Made by a program: the position numbers and the translations under genes. Shown here piece after piece: positions 54,117 through 62,848 of a stretch of 64,000 bases of DNA. Below the pieces are notes generated by a model. It was given only the letters and a program-made list of their open reading frames with translations. It did no database searches and was not told the origin of the DNA. Each line of letters begins with the position of its first letter. The stretch's first letter is position 1. This stretch comes from Ferruginibacter sp. (GTDB lineage: Bacteria; Bacteroidota; Bacteroidia; Chitinophagales; Chitinophagaceae), in contig JABFQZ010000003.1 of assembly GCA_013141435.1 (NCBI GenBank), positions 148,000 to 211,999 on the forward strand, given 5' to 3'.

Positions 54117-54875
54117 ATGAAAAAATACATTTTTATAATATTAGGATTTTTAGTATTTGAAAAGATAAATGCACAAATATTTTTAGAAAAAGCTAGCATC
54201 GAATTTGAAGTGAAAACGAATGTAAAAAAATCGATGGGCGGCACTGGCTGGGCCGAAAGAATGGAAGATAAAATACCACTATTTAAAACAGAAATATACC
54301 AATATACATTTGCAGATAATAAAAGTATTTACAAATTTGATAGACTTTTGGAGAAAGAAAGTTTTCCGGTATGGATGCGAAATGAGCCAAAAAATGCTTG
54401 GTTTACTGACTTTGGTACAAGCAAACAAAATATTGAAAAAGATTTGATAGGCTCTATATTTAATATAGAAGACAGTTTGCCGAAATTAGATTGGCGTATA
54501 ACAAACGAAATGAGAAATATTGCAGGTTTTAATTGTAAAAAAGCAGTTACTAAAATATTTGATAGTGTATATGTATTTGCTTTTTATACTGATGAAATAA
54601 TGGTAAGTGGTGGCCCAGGCTCTATAAATGGATTACCTGGAATGATAATGGGAGTTACCATACCAAGGCTTTATACCTCATGGATTGCTACCAAAGTATC
54701 GGTAAATGGAATAGATGCCAATATCATAAAACCAGCCAATGCAAAAAAATATTACAACAATAAAACTTTTAAAGATTTGATAGAAGAGCGTACAAAAGAT
54801 TGGTGGAGTGGCGGTGCCGATGATGCAGAAACTAAACAACAAAAAAATAGGTTTGTATGGGGAATGTTGTTATAG
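54117..54875 (+). CDS. GLPGLI-family protein
   Basis: This 252-residue exported protein (signal peptide about 1-19, ending INAQ) contains the family motif in GPGSINGLPGMIMGVTIP (about 167-184), a variant of GLPGLI. Before it are KSIYKF, RNIAGFNCKKAVTKIFDSVYVFAFYTDEI and related family blocks. Function is unknown. The family is frequently encoded beside TonB-dependent beta-barrels, as here, which suggests an accessory role in their uptake system. Confidence 0.9.
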   Translation: MKKYIFIILGFLVFEKINAQIFLEKASIEFEVKTNVKKSMGGTGWAERMEDKIPLFKTEIYQYTFADNKSIYKFDRLLEKESFPVWMRNEPKNAWFTDFGTSKQNIEKDLIGSIFNIEDSLPKLDWRITNEMRNIAGFNCKKAVTKIFDSVYVFAFYTDEIMVSGGPGSINGLPGMIMGVTIPRLYTSWIATKVSVNGIDANIIKPANAKKYYNNKTFKDLIEERTKDWWSGGADDAETKQQKNRFVWGMLL

Positions 54876-54896
54876 TCAATAAATTTTCTATATTTG
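54867..54896 (+). promoter_or_regulatory. Bacteroidota-type promoter for the 170-residue exported protein
   Basis: TTG at 54867-54869 and TATATTTG at 54889-54896 are separated by 19 bases, matching the TTG-N19-TAnnTTTG consensus of primary-sigma promoters in this phylum. The -33 element lies in the last codons of the GLPGLI gene. The ATG of the next gene is at 54927. Confidence 0.65.
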
Positions 54897-54926
54897 CGCA
54901 CTTTAAAAAACTAAACTAAAAAAACT

Positions 54927-55439
54927 ATGAAAAAGTACATTTCAATTTTTGCAATGCTTTTGGTATCATTTACCAGCTTTGCACAATCTGCTAATGCAGA
55001 TTATGATGATTTAATGAAACAATCTAAAAGAGCAAGAGCAACAAGTACCATTATGGTGGTAACTGGTCCAATTGTTGCTGCTGGTGGTATTGGTTATTTG
55101 TTGTATGGAGTAATTGGCAAATCAGGGGTTTTTGATGATACTTATGACAATAGTGTTTACAACCCAATTACAGGTACAACAACTTATCCTAATAGAGATA
55201 AGTTAAATAAACAATACAACAATGGTATTTTATTTGGTGCAATTGGTGCTGCTGCTGGTATTGCTACTGCTGTATCTAGTACCATTTTTTCTTCAAAAGC
55301 TAGTAAATTAAAAAAACTTGCTCGCAAAACAAGATTGAAAGCCACTACAGATAACATACGCATAATTAGTGGAAATAACTATGCTTACACTCCTACAAAA
55401 CAATTAAAACTTTCGCTAACTTTTTCGTTAGGTAGGTAA
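54927..55439 (+). CDS. Small exported protein with two Gly/Ala-rich membrane-like segments
   Basis: This 170-residue protein has a signal peptide (about 1-20, ending SFAQ), a basic segment (KQSKRARATS) and a hydrophobic Gly-rich stretch TIMVVTGPIVAAGGIGYLLYGVIG (about 38-61). A second such stretch is GILFGAIGAAAGIATAVSSTIF (about 95-116), followed by SSKASKLKKLARKTR and a beta-like end (LKLSLTFSLGR). I do not recognise a family. It could be an inner- or outer-membrane protein. It has its own promoter and a strong terminator, so it is probably monocistronic. Confidence 0.75.
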   Translation: MKKYISIFAMLLVSFTSFAQSANADYDDLMKQSKRARATSTIMVVTGPIVAAGGIGYLLYGVIGKSGVFDDTYDNSVYNPITGTTTYPNRDKLNKQYNNGILFGAIGAAAGIATAVSSTIFSSKASKLKKLARKTRLKATTDNIRIISGNNYAYTPTKQLKLSLTFSLGR

Positions 55440-55459
55440 AATAATATAAAAAAGTCAAC

Positions 55460-55497
55460 AAAAGTGCTAAGGTTAGAAAACCTTAGTACTTTTGTTT
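55460..55497 (+). terminator. Terminator after the small exported protein gene
   Basis: A 15-base stem (55460-55474 with 55479-55493, one mismatch) has a 4-base loop and a T-rich tail. It starts 20 bases after the stop codon. Confidence 0.88.
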
Positions 55498-55837
55498 TGA
55501 ATACAAAATTATTTAAAATTTAGAGAGTTACTTATACTTGGGTAATACTACCCTATATAAAATTGTTCTCAACTATTTATAATGTTTTGAATGATTATGC
55601 CGATATAGAAGAAGTATAGTCTATTCTGGATAAGCGAATTGGATTAATAAAGAGATTTTTTATTTGGCATAAATCTTTTATCCATTTTTCAAAAACTACA
55701 ATAGAAGAACTATTATACCACAGTAATGGTTGATAATGATTCTAATCTATAAAGCTTTTTAGTAACAATGCCTTGGGCCGAAAAAAAAATATTTACTTGA
55801 GCAATTGTAATAATGGGCAAAATATTAAAATCTCATA
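55498..55837. other. Intergenic region with a possible degenerate coding remnant
   Basis: No intact gene is visible. One plus-strand frame (about 55586-55730) reads LNDYADIEEV, a stop, then SILDKRIGLIKRFFIWHKSF and IEELLYHSNG. The composition is protein-like, but no family is recognised and stops interrupt it. It may be a remnant or chance. Confidence 0.3.
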
Positions 55838-57559
55838 TTATAATCCTATCTCTATCATCATTTTCGCAATTTTATCATCTAATATTTTTTCAGTTTCATG
55901 AAACATTCTAGCATTTTCTAAAGGCATGTTTACGCTAAAATAAAACTTAATTTTAGGTTCGGTACCACTTGGTCTTGCCGATATTTTTGTGCCATCTTCT
56001 AATTCGAATTGTAGTACATTACTTTTTGGTAAATCTATTTTCCACTCCTCTCCTGTTAGCAAATTCTTGCCTTTTTGAAGTTCATAATCTAGCAAAGTTT
56101 GAACTGAAATATTACATATTGTTGCTGGCGGATTTTTTCTATAACCTTCCATCATTTCGGCAATTTCTGCTACGCCATTCATTCCTTTTTTAGTAATACT
56201 TACTAAATGTTCTTTATAAAACCCGTATTCAATATACAAGTCGATAAGCTTATCAAATAAAGAGCGACCTTTATTCTTTTCATAAGCAGCCATTTCACAT
56301 ATTAATGCCACAGCACTCACCGCATCTTTGTCTCTAATTTCGTCGCCTATCATTAAGCCGAAACTTTCTTCACCACCTACTATATAATTTTCTTTACCTT
56401 CTTTTTCTTTTATTAAAGATGCTATCCATTTAAACCCAGTAAGTACGTTGTAACAAGCAACTTCATTACGTTTGGCTATTGCATCTATCATATTGGTAGT
56501 TACAATCGTTTTTACTACCATATCATTTGGCTTTGCTATTCCTTTTGCTTTTCTTGCCTCAATCATATAGTTAAAAGCAAGCAAAGCTGTCTGGTTTCCG
56601 TTCATCAAGATCCATTCGCCTTTATCATTTTTTACACCAATTCCTACTCTATCCGCATCAGGGTCGGTACCCAATAATATATCTGCATTTAAAGCTTCGG
56701 CCTGTGCAAGCCCCATACTCATTGTTTCTTTTTCCTCAGGGTTGGGGTAATTTACAGTAGGAAAATCACCATTTGGTGTAGCCTGTGCTTCTACAATATG
56801 TACATTATCAAAACCAAACATTTTTAAAGCTTTTGGCACAAGCATAATACCCGAACCATGTATTGGTGTATAAACAATTTTTAAATCATGCTGAGTTTCA
56901 CATACATCGGGGTAAATACTTAAACCCTTTACCATTGATAGATAAGCTTCATCTGTTTCTTTGCCAATGATGGTAATATTTTGTTCACCACCAGTCCAAT
57001 TTACTTCATCAACATTTACAATTTTTTCTACTTCTATTATTACATTCTTATCATGTGGTGCTACCATTTGTGCTCCATCGTCCCAATAAGCTTTGTATCC
57101 ATTATATTCTTTTGGATTATGGCTAGCCGTACATACTACACCGCCTTTGCATCCATAATGCCGTATGGCAAAACTCAACTCAGGTGTTGGTCTTAGGCTT
57201 TCAAATAAATATACTTTAATGCCATTTGCAGCAAAAACATTGGCAGTAATTTCTGCAAATGTTCTACTATTATTTCTACAATCATGCGCTACAGCAACAC
57301 TTACATCTTTGCCAAAACACTTTTTTAAATAATTTGCATAACCTTGTGTAGCCATACCAATAGTATATTTATTTATACGGTTGGTACCTATTCCCATAAT
57401 ACCTCTAAGTCCTCCAGTACCAAATTCTAAATTTCGGTAAAAGGCATCTTCCAAATCTGTTGGATTTTCATTTTGTAATTTTAAAATTTCATCTTTAAAA
57501 GATTGATCATAATTTCCGTGTAACCAATTTTGAATATTAGTAATTGCAACTGAATTCAT
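55838..57559 (-). CDS. Phospho-sugar mutase (phosphoglucomutase/phosphomannomutase)
   Basis: This 573-residue alpha-D-phosphohexomutase has all four active-site loops. They are the phosphoserine loop GVVCTASHNPKEYNGYK with S146, the Mg loop LLGTDPDADRVGIG (about 285-298), the sugar-recognition loop GGEESFGLMIG (about 388-398) and the phosphate-binding loop RPSGTEPKIKFY (about 526-537). It interconverts sugar-1- and sugar-6-phosphates, feeding glycogen and nucleotide-sugar synthesis. Its length matches PgcA-type enzymes of Bacteroidota and Firmicutes. Preference for glucose or mannose phosphates is not resolved. Confidence 0.94.
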   Translation of the reverse strand: MNSVAITNIQNWLHGNYDQSFKDEILKLQNENPTDLEDAFYRNLEFGTGGLRGIMGIGTNRINKYTIGMATQGYANYLKKCFGKDVSVAVAHDCRNNSRTFAEITANVFAANGIKVYLFESLRPTPELSFAIRHYGCKGGVVCTASHNPKEYNGYKAYWDDGAQMVAPHDKNVIIEVEKIVNVDEVNWTGGEQNITIIGKETDEAYLSMVKGLSIYPDVCETQHDLKIVYTPIHGSGIMLVPKALKMFGFDNVHIVEAQATPNGDFPTVNYPNPEEKETMSMGLAQAEALNADILLGTDPDADRVGIGVKNDKGEWILMNGNQTALLAFNYMIEARKAKGIAKPNDMVVKTIVTTNMIDAIAKRNEVACYNVLTGFKWIASLIKEKEGKENYIVGGEESFGLMIGDEIRDKDAVSAVALICEMAAYEKNKGRSLFDKLIDLYIEYGFYKEHLVSITKKGMNGVAEIAEMMEGYRKNPPATICNISVQTLLDYELQKGKNLLTGEEWKIDLPKSNVLQFELEDGTKISARPSGTEPKIKFYFSVNMPLENARMFHETEKILDDKIAKMMIEIGL

Positions 57560-57641
57560 ATTTGTACTATTTTTTAATAAAAATTTAGTGTATTAAGTTG
57601 GTAAATTAATTGAAATAAATAAAACAAAAAAATATGGATTT

Positions 57642-58010
57642 TTATACAAAAAAGGTTGCCATAATTTGCAACCACTTTTTTATCATTTTATATATTTTAG
57701 TTAATAATTTTTTCAAATAAATTATTAAAAAAGCTATTGTGGCAGAAATTTGTGAAGCCCAAAAAAATAAACATCCATCTCAATATTTCCGATTTTGTTT
57801 CTGCAATTTTTGTAGTTAAATCTCCTTTTACTTTGGCTACCTCTTCTTTTACATTCGCTAAATCTTCTTTTGAAGCTAAATTTTTTAAATTCCGATTAAT
57901 TTGCTCTTCAATTTTAGTATCTACAAAAGTATCTAAAGATTCTGCTTCTTTAGCACCCAGTTTTTGTTGTGGTATTTGAAACTTTGTAAACTTTTAGTCT
58001 GAATTGTCAT
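57642..58010 (-). pseudogene. Frameshifted coiled-coil protein with a C-terminal membrane anchor
   Basis: From ATG 58010 the minus strand reads MTIQTK; after one missing A in an A-run the frame continues KFTKFQIPQQKLGAKEAESL and a charged coiled coil (EEQINRNLKNLASKEDLANV, KEEVAKVKGDLTTKIAETKS). In a run of seven T bases, one T too many breaks the frame again. Removing it restores WASQISATIAFLIIYLKKL, a membrane anchor. Uncorrected, the second segment ends at 57697. The layout fits DUF1640-like coiled-coil/TM proteins. Both shifts are in homopolymers, so sequencing error or true decay are both possible. Confidence 0.6.
57648..57681. terminator. Bidirectional terminator-like hairpin
   Basis: Stem GGTTGC (57654-57659) with GCAACC (57668-57673), A-run on one side and T-run on the other. 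It lies between the mutase gene and the coiled-coil remnant. The corrected remnant frame runs through it. Confidence 0.65.
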
Positions 58011-58023
58011 TAATTTATATTTT

Positions 58024-58064
58024 ATACCAATGTGATTAAATATTTCACACAGTGATTTTAGTGG
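58024..58064 (-). repeat. Dispersed intergenic repeat, copy B
   Basis: This 41-base block is the reverse-complement counterpart of 34000-34066. The first 26 bases are identical and the rest match with two differences, without the 23-base insert seen in copy A. It lies between the coiled-coil remnant and the large metalloprotease gene. Confidence 0.65.
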
Positions 58065-58127
58065 CTCAATTTAATTTTCACAATAGTATTATATTGTAAA
58101 GTTATATATTTCACTTTAACCCACAAT

Positions 58128-58159
58128 AAAAAGGCTGCCATTTATGGCAGCCTTTTTTT
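58128..58159 (-). terminator. Terminator after the large metalloprotease gene
   Basis: Near-perfect stem AAAAAGGCTGCCAT / ATGGCAGCCTTTTT with a 2-base loop and T-runs on both strands. It is 17 bases past the stop of the minus-strand gene. Confidence 0.9.
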
Positions 58160-58175
58160 GTTTTATATTTTAAAC

Positions 58176-61100
58176 TTATTGAACTTTTACAACTTTAGTA
58201 CTAGCCAATTTTTTACCATTAGCATCCATTACATAAATCATGTAATTACCAAGCGCAAAATTAGACATGTTTATATCCATATTTCCAGTAGTATTTACAA
58301 TGGTAAATTCTTTCGAAAATACTCTTGCACCTTTTTCGTCGTATACACTCACCATAGTTCCTCTATTTGACAAAGATGAAGTATTGTACCGAACATGCAA
58401 AACATTACTAACAGGATTAGGGTAAGCAAATACTTTATTTGTAAATAAATTATCGCTAGTGGCAGCAGTTGTAATAATTGAAGATACTGCACTAGTACAA
58501 CCTGTACTTGGGTCAGTTACCGTTACAGTATAAGTATTATTATCATCTACAGGTAATACTATTGATGTAGTAGCTAAAGTATTAGCAATAGTAGTACCAT
58601 TCTTTTTCCAATTGTAAGTATAATTTCCTACAGGGCTTACTGTAGTAGTTAAAGCTGCATTTACAGCTGGGTTTGTATTTGAAGTAGCTGCTGCAGTTAA
58701 AACAACTGTAGGTTTATAACTTAAAGTAAGTTTAGCACCTGGAGTAATAATAATACCGCAAGGTGTACCAGTTACTACAACTCTATACAAGTAGCCATTG
58801 TTAAAAGATGCAGCATTTGCAACTGTATAAGATGCTGTAGTAGCACCACTTATAGGGAAATAAGAAGTACCATTATTAGCGCTGTACTCCCACTGATAGC
58901 TAACCGTAGCAGGAGCAGCAGTTACATTAAATGTGTAATTATCACCAATACAACCACTTTGTGCAACTGGATTTTGAGAAACAGTTACAGGGTTTATAAC
59001 AGTAAGTAATGCTGCATTTGACATTGTACCGGCAACAGAGCAAGTACTTGTAACTAATACTCTATATTGATTATTGTTCATTCCAATTACAGCAGCACCA
59101 GTAGTATATGTAGCATTAGTTGCTCCACTAATATCTGTAAATGAAGCACCACCATTGATGCTTACTTGCCATTGATAACCCAAGCCAGTACCTGTAGCAG
59201 CTACACTAAAAGAGGCTGTATTTGGAATACAAGCAGTAACAGCAATTGGTTGTGTACCAATAACAGCCACAGTATTTACAGTAAGCAAAACAGCATTAGA
59301 ATTTACAACCAAAGCACAAGTAGTAGTTGTAGCCACCAAACGATAATAAGTACCACTCATAGCAGGAGTAGTTACTGGAGTAGTATAAGATGTAGTATTA
59401 GCACCTGTACCACCAGTAACATTTGCCCAAGGACCAGTAGCCGATGGAGCAGACTGCCATTGGTAAGTAACACCAGTGCCAGAGCCAGCAGCAGTAAATG
59501 TTGCAGCAACCCCATTACATAAAGTAACAGCAGAAGGCTGTGTAGTAATAGCAGCTGTAGTATTTACAGTAAGCAAAGCAGCACTAGATGTAACAGCGTT
59601 ACAAGAACCAGTAACTATTACTTGATAATAAGTACCACTCATTGCAGCAGTAGTAACTGCAGTGGTAAATGTATTGCTATTAGTACCTACGTTTGTCCAA
59701 GGACCAGTAGCAGATGTGCCACTTTGCCATTGGTAGGAAACACCAGTACCTACAGCAGCTACAGTATAAGTGGCAGCACTACCAGCGCAAACAGCTTGCG
59801 CCGCAGGTTGTGTACCAATTGCAGTAGTTACACTTACACCTAAGGTAACTGTATTAGATGTAACTGATGCAGGGCAGGTAGTGGTTGTAGCAACTAATCT
59901 ATAAAAAGGAGAAGTAATAACTGTAAGCGGTGCAGTTGTATAAGATGCACTGTTAGTTCCAACATTTGTCCAAGGACCACCAAAAGCTGTAGCTGATTGC
60001 CATTGATAAGTAACACCAGTACCCGAAGCAGCAGTTGTAAAGGTAGCAGTAGCACCTGTACAAGCAGTTTGGTTAGTAGGCTGTGTTGTAATTGCAGCAG
60101 CAGTATTAATAGTAAGTATTGCATTAGCTGATGTAATTGTAGCACATTGAGTAGATATTATACAATGATATACATTACCACTCATAGCTAATGTTGTAGC
60201 AGCTGTTGTAAAACTAGCACTTGTAGCACCACCAATATTTGCAAATACTGTAGGCGTAGCTGCTGGAGCCATTTGCCATTGGTAAGTAACCCCAGCTGTA
60301 GAACTTGCTACTGTAAATGTAGCTGTAGCAGGCATACAAGCCGATGTGGAAGCTGAGTTTGTAGTTATTACAGGTGCAGCAGCTGCAGCAATATTATAAG
60401 TATAAGTAGTAGAATGTACAGTTGTACCAGCAGTACCAGTAATCGTAAATGTATAACTACCAAAAGGCAATGTATTGGCATTATTTAATGTAAACGTAGT
60501 GTTACTACCTGGTGCAATAGGTGTAGCTGCAAAAGTAACCGAAGTACCAGCTGGTAAACCACTCGACGTAAGATTTATTGGAGTACTAAAACCACCAGTT
60601 GCAGTTGTATTAATAGCAAAAGTTTGACTAGCTGGAGCAGGACAACCTACACCAGTAGCAGACATTGTAACGAAAGCGAAATCGTTTGGTGGAGTTGTAA
60701 TGGTAAAGTTTGTATTTGAAATATCAAAAAAGATATTACCAACCGATTCTACTTTTATACGAGCAGTAGTAGTTAATGTAGCCGGCATTGTCACTCCTTC
60801 ACTTCCATCGTTAGGAGTATTAGCTAACAACATCGAAAAAGTATTACCACCATCTGTAGATATTAATATATTTACCATTGCACAACTAACAGGCGGAACT
60901 GTAGTATTATTAACAGACCAAGTTATTGTTTGTGCTGAATTAGCAAAATAAGAAACAGCAGTATTAGGAGAAGTAACCATAAATGGACCTGAAGTACCAT
61001 CTACTGTTACAACCATATCGGTAAATGCAGTTTGACCAACTTTTAAAGGAGGAGTAGAACTATATGGAGAATTATCTCTAACTGTTAACCTAAAGTTTAA

Positions 61101-62765
61101 TGTTCTAGGTACTGAACTTAAAGCTTCGATATTTGCAATAGCATCACCACCTGGTAAAGTTGGAGTTACAAATAAACCAGCTAATATTGTTGATAATTTT
61201 GGGCAAGTTCTTGTAGGGTTAGTTGTAGGACTAAAAGATAACCAATTTGGTCCACCAGTTTTAGTTGGGCTAGCAACACTAGCATTACCAGTAAGAGAAG
61301 TACTAGCATCGGTTTGCTCCCATTGATATGTAAGTACATCACCAGCATTAGCATCAGTAGCAGCACCAGTAAGTATAAAAGGTGTACTCATTGGTATTGT
61401 TCTATTTGCAACTGCTGCTACAACTGGTGTAGCATTTGTAGCAGAAATATTAGTAGTAATAGGGCAAGTTTTTGTAGCTAAATTATTTTGAATTTGTTCA
61501 ATTGAAGTTTCATGATAAGTATCGATTGAATGTAGAGCAACATCTTGGTTTGTTATACCAGCATACCCCATAATTGTGATACCAGAAGCTACTTCTTTTT
61601 GTGAAGATGTAGATATTGGGCCTCCCTCAGATTGAAATGTAAAAGAATGAGTTGCTCCAAGTTGATGACCAATTTCATGAACCACATAATCAATATCGAA
61701 ACCATCACCAGAAGGTGGAAATGTGGCGGAAGGATTTACTGAACCTGTAGCAGGAGAGGTTATTCCACTACCTTTTTGACCGTCAACACAAACACAGCCG
61801 ATGCAACCAGCATTACCACCACCCCCAGATGCTCCAAATAAATGACCAACATCATAGTTTGATTCGCCAATATTAGCTGTTAAAGTATTTTGTAAAGCTG
61901 TATTCCATGTTGCAGGAGGAGATAGAGGGTTGGTTACTGTTGCATATGGATCTGTACTAGGATCATAATAAAAAACTGTAGTTGAGTTTGCAACTAAATT
62001 AAGGTGTAAAGCTAAATCTTTTTCATATACTCCATTACAACGAGTAAGTGTTGCATTAATTGCGGATAATACAATTACTTGGTCTGCAGATGTTCCAGCT
62101 GTAGAAGCACCGAAAAAATTAGCATATTCTCCTGTACATGATTGAGCCAATCGCATTACTTTTAATTCACCAGTTGAACTAGTAATTCTTCCTGAAACAT
62201 TATTTTTTATATCACTAAAGATTTCTTTTTCATCAGTTAAACACCTCCAAGGTAATGCTCCTTTTTTTCTGTTAGAGATAAAAGAAGCATAAACAGCATG
62301 ATCTGCAGAATATGGTTCAATAAATTCATTTTCAGATTCTGTTCTAAAAATCATACATTGTACACCCTTTGGTGAAAAGCTCATTTTTAAAGTTGCAGAC
62401 TTATCTGTTAACCCTCTTCCAGAAAATGATCTAATTTGAGGAAATTGGTCTTGCAATACGGACTCGAAATTTGAAGCTTCAAATATTTCAAATTCTTCTA
62501 TACCTCCATCCGCATTTGGTAAAGAAATAATTGTAGAATGCTTTGTAGGATTTTTTCCAACAATTGAAAATAAATTTGTACTAAGTAAATTTATATTTAA
62601 ATCAAATAATTTGTATGATTTTGGAAAAGATTCTCTTAATACAGCTTTATCTTTGATTATTTTTTTGCCTGTTTCGTTTTGTAAAGTCCAGTATGCACCT
62701 GATTGGGCAAAACCTGTCATTGTAAATAAGACTACAAATAAAGTTGTGAGTATATTTTTTTTCAT
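58176..62765 (-). CDS. Giant secreted reprolysin-like zinc metalloprotease with Ig-like repeats and T9SS domain
   Basis: This 1529-residue protein has a signal peptide (about 1-20, ending GFAQ) and a propeptide-like N-terminus. The M12-type metalloprotease domain has HEIGHQLGATH (H363, H367, H373) and the Met-turn ITIMGYAG (about 398-405); DVGHLFGASGGGGNAGCIGCVC precedes it. A region resembling proprotein-convertase P or beta-sandwich modules (about 440-790) follows, then six Ig-like repeats of about 93 residues (about 795-1355), each with a YQWQ/YQWE core. A PKD-like segment and a C-terminal T9SS sorting domain (AYPNPVSNVLHVRYNTSS to the end) complete it. It should be a cell-surface or released protease. 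Confidence 0.9.
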   Translation of the reverse strand: MKKNILTTLFVVLFTMTGFAQSGAYWTLQNETGKKIIKDKAVLRESFPKSYKLFDLNINLLSTNLFSIVGKNPTKHSTIISLPNADGGIEEFEIFEASNFESVLQDQFPQIRSFSGRGLTDKSATLKMSFSPKGVQCMIFRTESENEFIEPYSADHAVYASFISNRKKGALPWRCLTDEKEIFSDIKNNVSGRITSSTGELKVMRLAQSCTGEYANFFGASTAGTSADQVIVLSAINATLTRCNGVYEKDLALHLNLVANSTTVFYYDPSTDPYATVTNPLSPPATWNTALQNTLTANIGESNYDVGHLFGASGGGGNAGCIGCVCVDGQKGSGITSPATGSVNPSATFPPSGDGFDIDYVVHEIGHQLGATHSFTFQSEGGPISTSSQKEVASGITIMGYAGITNQDVALHSIDTYHETSIEQIQNNLATKTCPITTNISATNATPVVAAVANRTIPMSTPFILTGAATDANAGDVLTYQWEQTDASTSLTGNASVASPTKTGGPNWLSFSPTTNPTRTCPKLSTILAGLFVTPTLPGGDAIANIEALSSVPRTLNFRLTVRDNSPYSSTPPLKVGQTAFTDMVVTVDGTSGPFMVTSPNTAVSYFANSAQTITWSVNNTTVPPVSCAMVNILISTDGGNTFSMLLANTPNDGSEGVTMPATLTTTARIKVESVGNIFFDISNTNFTITTPPNDFAFVTMSATGVGCPAPASQTFAINTTATGGFSTPINLTSSGLPAGTSVTFAATPIAPGSNTTFTLNNANTLPFGSYTFTITGTAGTTVHSTTYTYNIAAAAAPVITTNSASTSACMPATATFTVASSTAGVTYQWQMAPAATPTVFANIGGATSASFTTAATTLAMSGNVYHCIISTQCATITSANAILTINTAAAITTQPTNQTACTGATATFTTAASGTGVTYQWQSATAFGGPWTNVGTNSASYTTAPLTVITSPFYRLVATTTTCPASVTSNTVTLGVSVTTAIGTQPAAQAVCAGSAATYTVAAVGTGVSYQWQSGTSATGPWTNVGTNSNTFTTAVTTAAMSGTYYQVIVTGSCNAVTSSAALLTVNTTAAITTQPSAVTLCNGVAATFTAAGSGTGVTYQWQSAPSATGPWANVTGGTGANTTSYTTPVTTPAMSGTYYRLVATTTTCALVVNSNAVLLTVNTVAVIGTQPIAVTACIPNTASFSVAATGTGLGYQWQVSINGGASFTDISGATNATYTTGAAVIGMNNNQYRVLVTSTCSVAGTMSNAALLTVINPVTVSQNPVAQSGCIGDNYTFNVTAAPATVSYQWEYSANNGTSYFPISGATTASYTVANAASFNNGYLYRVVVTGTPCGIIITPGAKLTLSYKPTVVLTAAATSNTNPAVNAALTTTVSPVGNYTYNWKKNGTTIANTLATTSIVLPVDDNNTYTVTVTDPSTGCTSAVSSIITTAATSDNLFTNKVFAYPNPVSNVLHVRYNTSSLSNRGTMVSVYDEKGARVFSKEFTIVNTTGNMDINMSNFALGNYMIYVMDANGKKLASTKVVKVQ
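58702..60383 (-). repeat. Six tandem Ig-like domain repeats within the metalloprotease gene
   Basis: Six units of about 280 bases encode domains with a conserved Cys, a TYQWQ-type strand and a terminal ANALLTVN-like strand. Near-identical DNA words such as CCATTGGTAAGTAACACCAG recur on the plus strand in several units, so recombination between units is possible. Confidence 0.8.
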
Positions 62766-62810
62766 ATTTAAGTTATTTTAATTGCAAATTATGAACAATA
62801 TACCTAAAAA

Positions 62811-62842
62811 AAAAATCTCCATTTAAAAATGGAGATTTTTTT
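62811..62842 (-). terminator. Terminator after the lipoprotein gene
   Basis: Perfect 12-base stem (62813-62824 with 62827-62838) with T-runs on both strands. It lies just past the stop of the minus-strand lipoprotein gene and upstream of the metalloprotease gene. Confidence 0.88.
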
Positions 62843-62848
62843 GTAAAT

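Noticed and set aside
59166..59522. 118-codon plus-strand ORF rich in Ser/Cys/Thr
   Set aside because: Antisense to the Ig-like repeats of the metalloprotease; a product of repeat composition.
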